The notes under the pieces are model-generated. The model did not search any database. It saw only the letters and a program-made list of their open reading frames with translations, and had not been told where the DNA came from. From contig CAADUD010000107.1 in NCBI GenBank assembly GCA_900752095.1, positions 1-21,058 of the forward strand: 21,058 bases of DNA, read 5' to 3'. The stretch is from Clostridia bacterium (GTDB lineage Bacteria; Bacillota; Clostridia; TANB77; CAG-508). This document shows positions 7,201 to 14,680 of the stretch, in pieces (within the stretch, counting starts at the first letter, position 1; each line of letters begins with the position of its first letter). The position numbers and the translations under genes are program-made.

Positions 7201-9451
7201 TATCAACCATTGCTTTTTCGTCTGGATATTCTAAATAACGATCCATATATTTTTGAATTCGTTTGCTAATTTCTCCTTCTTGGATCTCATCTGTTTCTAT
7301 AATATTACCTTTTTTGTCAATTCTATAGAATCCATCTATTAATTGTACATTACTTTGCTCATACTCCCCATTTTCGTTTAGAGTAAATCCCATTAAATCA
7401 TTAATAGAAAATGTTTCATTATAGTAATTTCTACCATCTTTTCGTAATTTTCCGCTTCTTAAAGAATTGCTAGAAATATAGTTTTTTGGTGCTGAGCCAA
7501 TTTCTTCAAATTGTTCATTATATTCTTCTCTTGTCATTTCTAGTTTTGTATCATTTTCCCCACCATCTTGTAATTCAGTTACTTTAGAGGTGGCTTCCCA
7601 AATTTCGGTATTATATAGTTTGGCATTATATACCATATCTGTTACAGAATCTTGGTGTACTAGGTTTCCATTCTTTTTTTGCTCAGTTACCAAATATTCT
7701 GTTGGTAAATAAATTTGTCCATTATATTCAAATGTAACATAGTATTTGCTTTCAGGATTTAATCCATCAAATTCATAATATCCATTTTCGTCTGTTAATG
7801 TTGGGTTCATTCTATGAGCAATTTCTTTATCTGTTAAACATTCTTTATCAGCTTCAGACAATAGGTCTGCTACATAGCTTACAAGTTTTTTATTTTTATA
7901 TTGTAAGTTTCCATTTTTATCTAATGGGCATTCATATAAAGTAACTTTTACATTAGGAAGTACTCTATCATTTCCTTCTTTGTTATATAAGTCGGAATGT
8001 ATACCATCTGCTATATTTTGTTTGGTATCTTTTACATCTTCCCATACATAACCGCCTAAGTCCATAGTAATATCTAATTTTTGGTCTCCTCCACCAGTTA
8101 AATGAATAGTTAATTTATATAAATTTCTTTCTCCCCAAGCATCCATCATAAATTGTTGTGGTACAGGATATTCTGTTACTTTCCAACGATAATTTACGCT
8201 ACAAGAAGTTAAATCGCCATCCTTGTTATAACTATCATGGTGTCCTGTTTCTATTGGTGTAGCTACTAATTGATGTCCTTCTAATTCACAAGCAATAGCA
8301 TAAGTAGTCATATAAGAATATTCTACACTAATATCTATGTATCTTACTGCATCATTGCTATCTAGTACTCCTTGGTTTGGATTTTCTATTTTTAAGTAAA
8401 AATCTTGTCCACTTACTGGGTAAGATTGCGCTGTTCTGTCTACATATCCTTCTTCTTCTAATGGTGCAAAAAAGTCTAATTTCTTTTCTTCTCCATTTTG
8501 AATATAGCTTATAACTTTAGCATCTTTAATATATTGTGTTTTATCTTTATCATTATAACCTTTTACTGTCATATTAGAAATTCCTGCAAATTTAGCAGTA
8601 GCAGAATTTCCTTCTACATAATCCATTTTATATGGTCCAATAATTAAATATTGTTCTTCTTGGTTTATATTAATTTGTACTTTTTCAGTTGTAGTTTCTT
8701 TAATTGGATTATTTACATTATTTTTTAATTCTGTTTCATAATCTCTATAATCCATAGATTCTTCTTTTAGTTGTTCTGCCATGTCTAAATAAGTAAATTT
8801 TGCTCCACTTGCTTCAAAGCTTTCTCCTCTATTTACTTCCATATTAAGCCAAATAGCTACTTGCTTTACTTCTTGGCTAACGTTTTCTCCTTTTTTAAAG
8901 TAAGTAGTAGATTTTCCATATACATAGGTTCCATCTTTTTGTGCAATAAAATTATTTGGTGCAGTTACTGTGTATGCCCCCGATGGTACTAGTTCTGTGT
9001 GATTGTTGACACAAATATAATAAGTATTAGAATAACGCTTTGCCGGTAAGGAAGCTTTATGAGAACCTGAACTTACACTACCTGTTATTCCATCTAATGC
9101 TTTAATGCTAGCCACAAGATTTTCGTTCATTTCTACTGATACTCCCTTTTGAATACAGTATAGCTGAATATCTCCAATGGAAGGACAAAATACTTTATTT
9201 ACTTGACTTGGTAATGCTTCATAATAGAAACTTCCATTTTGGTAAAAAGCTGAGCTATCATGGGCTCCCTTAGTAACTAAGGTTCCATTGGCTACAGAGC
9301 CATTTACTGCTAAAGCTTCTTTAGTAAGTTTTGCAATTTGTTGTATTGGGCTTTCTTCGTATTTTACTAAAGAAGAAATCGTAATCAATAAAACAACAAA
9401 TAAAAGTATAAGACCCAATACGTAAAGCACGATTTTTCTTTTACCTTTCAT
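4265..9451 (-). CDS. Large membrane-anchored surface protein A, SdrD_B-like domains, possible thioester head
   Basis: A 1728-residue extracytoplasmic protein. Residues 7-29 form an N-terminal membrane segment or signal sequence. About 85-205 may be a thioester domain: YC at 98-99 and QVAIW at 197-201 fit the Cys and Gln-x-Ala-hydrophobic signature of such adhesins. About 465-590 (GGYVWEDV ... DENGYYEFDGL) and 1142-1230 (NGTVWEDE ... NEKGYYEFNSFIPG) are SdrD_B/prealbumin-like stalk domains. Between and after them are DUF11-like segments such as YKITIRNSSQ and YELTVTNASE. LPPFG at 1694-1698, a membrane helix (about 1702-1721) and a KKKVMKK tail close the protein; there is no LPXTG. It is the second gene of an operon: the stop of B lies 3 nt upstream, and GGGGAGGG, within the last codons of B, is the likely ribosome binding site. 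It is homologous to protein C. An adhesin role is inferred. Confidence 0.85.
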   Translation of the reverse strand: MKGKRKIVLYVLGLILLFVVLLITISSLVKYEESPIQQIAKLTKEALAVNGSVANGTLVTKGAHDSSAFYQNGSFYYEALPSQVNKVFCPSIGDIQLYCIQKGVSVEMNENLVASIKALDGITGSVSSGSHKASLPAKRYSNTYYICVNNHTELVPSGAYTVTAPNNFIAQKDGTYVYGKSTTYFKKGENVSQEVKQVAIWLNMEVNRGESFEASGAKFTYLDMAEQLKEESMDYRDYETELKNNVNNPIKETTTEKVQININQEEQYLIIGPYKMDYVEGNSATAKFAGISNMTVKGYNDKDKTQYIKDAKVISYIQNGEEKKLDFFAPLEEEGYVDRTAQSYPVSGQDFYLKIENPNQGVLDSNDAVRYIDISVEYSYMTTYAIACELEGHQLVATPIETGHHDSYNKDGDLTSCSVNYRWKVTEYPVPQQFMMDAWGERNLYKLTIHLTGGGDQKLDITMDLGGYVWEDVKDTKQNIADGIHSDLYNKEGNDRVLPNVKVTLYECPLDKNGNLQYKNKKLVSYVADLLSEADKECLTDKEIAHRMNPTLTDENGYYEFDGLNPESKYYVTFEYNGQIYLPTEYLVTEQKKNGNLVHQDSVTDMVYNAKLYNTEIWEATSKVTELQDGGENDTKLEMTREEYNEQFEEIGSAPKNYISSNSLRSGKLRKDGRNYYNETFSINDLMGFTLNENGEYEQSNVQLIDGFYRIDKKGNIIETDEIQEGEISKRIQKYMDRYLEYPDEKAMVDIYEDIVNDFARTAKQKEELWKKLQFIEDCKMQAYTGSPFEHGKIDLYPVYDDFVIDNKKMVIPGVGKKPPIYDGQYYVNAGLWRRQENNLSLRKDIYRAATKINGKTEVYEYDKRSEDDSYWEIQIRMQDYYNYYGTNYNRELYPADYEYRAEDTNLYGNNLELYVTYKITIRNSSQNILNEITEVVDYYDKDYTYIPDLSWVMYKDSNSDGNEKVAITDEAYYNMIHNSDLGQIAYARNVNSSYGISEDRNGNYCGDSIYGKDSKQDIEEELNSVYIRGLDGKKLATGENAYIYLTFKVKSNDQGPVILDNDQSLKENFAEINGYESYYADGEQLPNKQTIRNNKTPAGIIDYNSTPGNLSLDDLEGEKYEKNFEDDTDRAKSIKVYLEQSAIRKINGTVWEDERTHTVSQAILGDGIRQNEEIGIAGIMVELVENMKDGKEYVWQTTTTNEKGYYEFNSFIPGNYVVRFQYGNNQETVLTANNGGKNAVSYNGQDFKSTVYQQDLKNNQSIANYTDEYYNIQKADELSANGKTDLSDAKDLWENKTVNTGRTQNNQTTYQNETYQGRTNVNAYSTSKVNNHKAEVLASPYVQTIDNTLVQELMQNTHMTAQTAIIVIEGEYNRTNTDGFNSQSNGTDKYLYDNDKNGNYTLNCVDFGLTERPKAQLTLDKKVSNVKITLANGNIAFDASKSVPNLIWVSGKPYDLSSKMDKNQYEAYYEESREDANYNRYSYRTEIDKLIANLYQSGQNGLIQPILDVELMHGATIQITYELTVTNASETDYTGQNFYYKATGTSEESKVTTTANLLLDYVANNLQYREADNEGWKVVNAIDLTNNDNAKVNDRLVNNSLTEQIGSYNTILQTDQLAKNLKPGEKVSKQLVLTQLITSNNSQDDKTYENITEIVQTSNTAGRRMAYSIVGNQDPTKTPSEVDSSRAEKVTVLPPFGQAYFYYGIGILVGILIIAGIVIIKKKVMKK

Positions 9452-9454
9452 TTT

Positions 9455-12400
9455 TTAATATTTCCCTCCCCTTTTTAGTTTTCTTTTACTTAATACATTT
9501 CTTTTAATTACAACAATTCCAATTACTAGTAAGAATAAAATTGCTAATGTTAAACTTATATAAAGTACAATTTTTCCTGTTACTACAGATAATACAATAT
9601 CTGCTGTTGACATATCATCTTCACTTTGTGCACCGTTTGCTTCTTGCGAGTCAATATCTGCTAGTCCCTGTTCATTATAAGTTTCGTAAATTTCAGCATT
9701 ATTGTTTACTACCGTACCAATATTTTCATTGGTAATTGCAATCGTTAAAATTAAGCTTACTTCTTTCTTTTCTCCTGGTTGAAGTAATATATTTTCTAAG
9801 CTAGTATTATAAACACGGTCATTTTCGTCTGATAAGTACCAATCTTCATTTAGTTCGGAACTAAATTTAGTGCCTTCTGGTAAGTAGTCTACAATTTTCT
9901 TTACATAGCCTGGTATTTGTCCTTCATTAGTAACTACCATTTTGTATTCTACTACAATACTACTTTTTCCAATATTTTGAGATAAAACTTCTATTTTTTG
10001 AAGTTTTTCGTTGTTGTAGTTATATACTTTTGTGCCAATAGTTGGAGTAGTTAAAGTAATTTTGCTAATATATTTATCTAGTTTTAAATCAAAGTTTTGA
10101 GATTCAATTAGTCCAATGTCAATATCTCTTACATTCCCGTCCGTTACAGAAATAGTATCTGTTACCCCTGCATAAGTTTGTTTTCCATTTAATGTAATCT
10201 TCATAGAATATACATCTGAGTTATAACTTTGGCTAACATTTTGTTTTTGATATTCTGTTACTTTATAGCTTCCTGCATCATATAAGAAAATAACTAAATA
10301 TTCATCTGGTTTTACGTTGGTAAATTCGTAGCTTCCATTATTTGCTGTTGTTACTATTTTTTGACTACCATTTTCATCTATTACAATTTCATTATTGGAT
10401 TTTTTAAGTAACATAACTTGAATACCAGATAATACTTGTTCGTTTTCCTCTCTTTGTCCGTTTTCATTAGAGTCCAACCATGCAGTACCTGTAATTTTAT
10501 AAGTTCCCGATGGAGTATTTGTATTACCTCCGTCATTTCCAGAATCTCCTTCATAAAGTTTAGGATTATATTCAACAATAGTAGCAATTGTGTTAGATTC
10601 CTGTTCTTGGATTCCTTGTGCTTCTATACTTCCTATATTAGCTACTGTTTTGTCTTGTTTATCTTCTGGTAAAAGGTCTGCTTTTGCTATTACTGTTACA
10701 GTAGCTTCTGCACCTTTTGCAAAATTATTCCATCTTTCTTTTGCAGTATTGTTAAGAGTAGAAGTAACTACTTCTGTTTGTCCTTGATAGGTATATTGTA
10801 ATTTTTGGAAAGTAAGACCTTCTGGTAATACATCTTCAAAAACAACATCATTTGCATCTGCATCCCCTGTGTTTTTAATGGTGAATTTATAAGTAATTTG
10901 TTCTGCTTCTTTTACATATCTTTGAGAATTTGTAGTTTGAGATATTTCAAAAGTAGGATTTCCTATATGGTAAACAAGCTGATTCGAATAATGCACTTCC
11001 ATTCCATTTGCTTCTGCTTTTGCTTGATAATGGAAATCTCCCTTAAAATCTTGTATTTGAAGCTCCAAGCTAATACTTTGTAAGTAATCTGCTTGTAATT
11101 GTGGGATTGTTACAATTACTTGATTATTTTGTATTTGTATATAGTTTTGTTCTTGTCCATTACCATCTTTATAAATAGTGCCATTAATTTGAATTCCTGC
11201 TGGTATGTCGATAATTACTTTAACATTATTTAGAGTTTCTTTACTTTCCAATAAAATAGTACTATATAGAATATCTCCTTTATGAAGAGAAGCTTCTAAA
11301 TCTCTTGGAACTAGTAATGTTAAACTCATTTTGGATGCTACTTTGTTTAAAGCATATTCATTAGAAACTGCTCCTGTGGTTAAGTCCTCTGCTGCTACTC
11401 TTACTTGGTGTTTTATTTCTCCTAAACTACCTTGATTCATTTTTAACTCATAAGTAGCATTTGCAGTTTCTCCTGCTGCTAAATTTCCTAAAGCGATAAG
11501 TGGTTTTTCTTCATTACTATCTACATAAGTTTGTTCTGCTGAATTATATTGTGTATAAGTAGTCCCTTCTGGTATTGGAACATTAATTGTTACACTTTTT
11601 GCTTCTTTATTTCCTGTGTTTTTTACTTGTACAAAAAATCTAACAATTTGCCCTTCTGTTACATTGCTGCTCTGTGCCATATTAGAACTTAAAGTTACTT
11701 TTAATTCTGAGCCTTGTCCCGTGGTTAACCCTAATATTGCTGATGTTTTAGTTTCTCCAATAGTTGCTGTTTGTGTTTTATTATCATAAGATACTTGGTA
11801 CATTTGATAACTACTATTATTATGTGCTAAGTTTTCTGGTAATTCTACTTGATAGCTAAATTGTAATTTGGCACCAGAGTTTATTTCTCCACTTACTACA
11901 ATTAAATAGCTTTTCATACTACTAAAATCCTGAGGATTTTCTTGCCATCCATTTGATGTATTCATTAAGTCTTTATTTGCTTTTGCATTGCTACTATAAT
12001 AGACTTTTATTTTACTAGCATCTATGCCAGAAGTTGTTATTTTTCCTTTTAAAAGCATGTTAAAGTTGCTTTCTAAGCTTTCTTCTGTTTCAATATTCGT
12101 ATTGTCAGCAAATGGCAATCTTCCTAGAATCATAACATTTTCAATTGAGTTACTATAATTGTTTGTAATAACCCCTGTTATCGTTACATCTTTTTTACTG
12201 CTATGTGTTGGAATGGTTGCTTCTTCTTTTTGGTTACTTATGCTAGTTAATTCGGAAAGTGTTCCATTATAACCTTTCATACTATTAGAAGCAATTACCC
12301 CAGTTGGCGCTACTAAATTAAGCTTAGTAGTAGCTACCCCCTTTTCTTCAGGAATAACTGTATTAGCTGTGTTAGTATAATACATTACAATTTTTTCTGT

Positions 12401-14413
12401 TTTGCTAGTAGCAAGTTCATTTAAAGTAATATCTGTGTTTAGAATAATGTTAGCACCTTTGGTAATAACATTTTTTTGGTTTGTTTTTCTTATTTGTTCA
12501 TTTAAATATTTGGTTTGTGTACCTTCTAATGTAATTTGAATTACTTTCTTACCATTTTTAGTTATTACTTTTGCTGTTTTTAATTTTAGTTCTTTTTCTA
12601 AGAAAAGATTAACATCTTTAATTTCAATGTTTTCTACTTGTTCTGGTAATTCAATTTCGAAAGTAGGATTTTTGTATAAAGCATTCTCTGTACTAGAAGT
12701 ATCTAATACAATTCTAATTTGTACATCTTTATTTGGTACTACAGTAGATAAATTTTCTTTGCCTTCTATAATAGCAATTTCTGCTTTACTAACAGGTTCT
12801 GTTAAAGAAATGCTAGTTTTTTTCATACTTTCGGTGTCTTCTATGCTTTTTATGTTTTGCATCGTTTTATTTTGATTAATTACTCCTAGCGTTATTTTTG
12901 AGAAGGATTCTAATTGTTCTTTTTCATAATTCTGTATGGTTAATACTTTTTCTATTGTGATTGGTAAAATACCTTCTGTAATAGGTTTTGTGGTTGTTAA
13001 GATAACAGTATTTACCGATAAATCTGAAAAATCAAAAATATAATTTTCATTTTCTTGTTTAGACTCTTTGTTAATGGTTCCTAATGTAGTTCCATCTGCT
13101 GATGTAACTTGAATATTTCCATCTTCACCTAATAATTTTTGAAAAGCTAAAGCGGGTATTGTTATACTTTTTATCTTTTCTTGGTTTCCAATTGCATATT
13201 CTTTGTTGTTGCTGTCTTCAAAAACAGATGGAATCGTTTGCAATTGTATTTTTTCTGTTAAAGAACTATCATTTACTTGTACATGATATTCAACAGTATA
13301 GGGTGTTTCTTGTTTTGTATAAAGAGTTCCTTTGCTTAAATTTTCTTCACTATTTAGATTGATTTGTGTCAAATTATCTTGTTTTTTTGCATTTTCTTCT
13401 ATGGTAGTATTAGATTTTAAAACAGTAGCATTTGCGTCTGGAAGTATTGCTTTTCCAGTTATACTCATAGTAATTGGAATACTATTTTCTAGTGCCCATT
13501 GATAAATTTCTTTTCCTATATAAAAGAAGTTTATTACGTATTGGTCCTGTCCTTTTTCATTCCATGCTAACATATCATCTTCTAAATTCTTTGTATGAAT
13601 TGTTAAACTTCCATTTTCTTGTTGATATTCATAATTTGCACTAGAAAAAGAAACACCATTTTTACTATTTCCAGTAGCAATTATTTGTTTTGCAACAACA
13701 GTTGCTTTTTGTGGTGCTTGTCCGTTTATTTTTGGCACTTGCATAGTAAGTTCTGCTTCAGAAATAGGCATAAGTACTTTTGCTAGCTTACTAGTAAGAG
13801 TAGTTTGCACCATAACCCCATATTCTTCATTTTGCATATATGGTACATAAGTTAAATCTTGCTCTGATAAGACTAGCTCATCTTCTACTTTCCAAGTTAC
13901 CTGATGATTCATGGTTTTGATAATTTCTTTTTTCTCCCCGTTTCCATCTACGTAGGTTCCCTGAAATTCTACTGTAGAAGTTTTGGAAAAATAATCAGCA
14001 GAAATAGACTCTTGTTTTTTGATTTGAATTGGTACTTCTAATACCACTTCTTCATTTTGTTTGATTTGTTTTAAGGAAATGCTATTTTCCGTAACATTTT
14101 GCACTTTTTCTGATTTCAATTTTTCTGTAACAATTTCATAATTAGCATCAGAAATACGAACTATTCCATCTTTTAAGTAACCCGAATTTTTTACTTTTAA
14201 GCTAATATATAGGGTAGCTTCTTGTTCTATATTAAAATTTTTGGTATAGTTATTTCCTTCGAAATAACTATCAAATTCTACATTTTGATTGTTCGTTTTA
14301 CTGTTTTGGCTTGTCAAATTTACCGCAATTACTTGGTTCCCTAAGCTTATAAGGTTCATCCCTATGAGCATAATTATCATTAGTATGGCTATTATTTTCT
14401 CTTTCAATTTCAT
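9455..14413 (-). CDS. Large secreted surface protein B with DUF11-like repeats and an SdrD_B-like domain
   Basis: A 1652-residue protein with a clear signal peptide (MKLKEKIIAILMIIMLIGMN..., likely cut near VIA|VN at 28-32). About residues 45-900 are beta-rich and of no family I recognise. DUF11-like modules follow at about 915-995 (VKNTGNKEAKSVTINVPIPE), 1160-1250 (IKNTGDADANDVVFEDVLPE) and 1440-1590 (VTNEGQIPGYVKKIVDYLPE). At about 1303-1430 an SdrD_B-like domain carries the acidic loop WLDSNENGQREENE and then NNGSYEFTNV. A membrane helix at about 1612-1635 and a basic tail (KRNVLSKRKLKRGGKY) anchor the C-terminus; it has neither LPXTG nor the LPPFG of A and C. I saw no cysteine. AGGAGG lies 5 nt before the ATG and a good promoter 33 nt upstream. 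First gene of the operon with A; probably a structural stalk or partner of A. Confidence 0.85.
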   Translation of the reverse strand: MKLKEKIIAILMIIMLIGMNLISLGNQVIAVNLTSQNSKTNNQNVEFDSYFEGNNYTKNFNIEQEATLYISLKVKNSGYLKDGIVRISDANYEIVTEKLKSEKVQNVTENSISLKQIKQNEEVVLEVPIQIKKQESISADYFSKTSTVEFQGTYVDGNGEKKEIIKTMNHQVTWKVEDELVLSEQDLTYVPYMQNEEYGVMVQTTLTSKLAKVLMPISEAELTMQVPKINGQAPQKATVVAKQIIATGNSKNGVSFSSANYEYQQENGSLTIHTKNLEDDMLAWNEKGQDQYVINFFYIGKEIYQWALENSIPITMSITGKAILPDANATVLKSNTTIEENAKKQDNLTQINLNSEENLSKGTLYTKQETPYTVEYHVQVNDSSLTEKIQLQTIPSVFEDSNNKEYAIGNQEKIKSITIPALAFQKLLGEDGNIQVTSADGTTLGTINKESKQENENYIFDFSDLSVNTVILTTTKPITEGILPITIEKVLTIQNYEKEQLESFSKITLGVINQNKTMQNIKSIEDTESMKKTSISLTEPVSKAEIAIIEGKENLSTVVPNKDVQIRIVLDTSSTENALYKNPTFEIELPEQVENIEIKDVNLFLEKELKLKTAKVITKNGKKVIQITLEGTQTKYLNEQIRKTNQKNVITKGANIILNTDITLNELATSKTEKIVMYYTNTANTVIPEEKGVATTKLNLVAPTGVIASNSMKGYNGTLSELTSISNQKEEATIPTHSSKKDVTITGVITNNYSNSIENVMILGRLPFADNTNIETEESLESNFNMLLKGKITTSGIDASKIKVYYSSNAKANKDLMNTSNGWQENPQDFSSMKSYLIVVSGEINSGAKLQFSYQVELPENLAHNNSSYQMYQVSYDNKTQTATIGETKTSAILGLTTGQGSELKVTLSSNMAQSSNVTEGQIVRFFVQVKNTGNKEAKSVTINVPIPEGTTYTQYNSAEQTYVDSNEEKPLIALGNLAAGETANATYELKMNQGSLGEIKHQVRVAAEDLTTGAVSNEYALNKVASKMSLTLLVPRDLEASLHKGDILYSTILLESKETLNNVKVIIDIPAGIQINGTIYKDGNGQEQNYIQIQNNQVIVTIPQLQADYLQSISLELQIQDFKGDFHYQAKAEANGMEVHYSNQLVYHIGNPTFEISQTTNSQRYVKEAEQITYKFTIKNTGDADANDVVFEDVLPEGLTFQKLQYTYQGQTEVVTSTLNNTAKERWNNFAKGAEATVTVIAKADLLPEDKQDKTVANIGSIEAQGIQEQESNTIATIVEYNPKLYEGDSGNDGGNTNTPSGTYKITGTAWLDSNENGQREENEQVLSGIQVMLLKKSNNEIVIDENGSQKIVTTANNGSYEFTNVKPDEYLVIFLYDAGSYKVTEYQKQNVSQSYNSDVYSMKITLNGKQTYAGVTDTISVTDGNVRDIDIGLIESQNFDLKLDKYISKITLTTPTIGTKVYNYNNEKLQKIEVLSQNIGKSSIVVEYKMVVTNEGQIPGYVKKIVDYLPEGTKFSSELNEDWYLSDENDRVYNTSLENILLQPGEKKEVSLILTIAITNENIGTVVNNNAEIYETYNEQGLADIDSQEANGAQSEDDMSTADIVLSVVTGKIVLYISLTLAILFLLVIGIVVIKRNVLSKRKLKRGGKY

Positions 14414-14445
14414 AGAAACCTCCTAAATTCTATTCCTACAGTTCT

Positions 14446-14474
14446 ATTATACGACGTATTTCCACATTTTTCAA
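14446..14474 (-). promoter_or_regulatory. Sigma-A-like promoter of the B-A surface-protein operon
   Basis: TTGAAA (14469-14474), a 17-nt spacer and a perfect TATAAT (14446-14451). Start would be near 14439, giving a leader of about 26 nt that ends in AGGAGG. This is the only good promoter seen before the operon, so it likely drives all of its roughly 10 kb. Confidence 0.65.
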
Positions 14475-14545
14475 TGGATTTTGAAAGATTTTCCCATTTT
14501 ATGTGAATTTTGTAAAATTTAGGTCTATTAATTATGTGAATTAAG

Positions 14546-14663
14546 AAAACAAGAAACTATCCTATAATATTCGAATATATAAATAAAACATTAAAATTGT
14601 CTTTTTCAATTTTAATGTTTTTATTACTAAATGTATTCTAATTTTAGGACAGTTTCTCGTTTT
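14546..14663. repeat. MITE-like 118-bp inverted-repeat element
   Basis: Terminal arms of 23 nt match in 20 positions as inverted repeats: left AAAACAAGAAACTATCCT... at 14546-14568, right at 14641-14663. Two of the three mismatches become G-U pairs in minus-strand RNA. The inside is AT-rich and non-coding, and centres on the terminator hairpin 14585-14621. I see no clear target-site duplication and no second copy in this window. It may be a small mobile element or just an extended terminator. Confidence 0.5.
14585..14621. terminator. Terminator downstream of ycaO
   Basis: AAAACATTAAAATTG pairs perfectly over 15 bp with CAATTTTAATGTTTT around a 7-nt loop, with T-rich sequence on either side. 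It lies 59 nt past the ycaO stop, inside the inverted-repeat element. Confidence 0.8.
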
Positions 14664-14680
14664 ATTGGTATCATGCTTTT

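Noticed and set aside
4933..13362. Plus-strand and alternate minus frames of 60-90 codons inside the two large surface genes.
   Set aside because: They are hydrophobic or low-complexity shadows of long, well-supported minus-strand genes with no ribosome binding sites.
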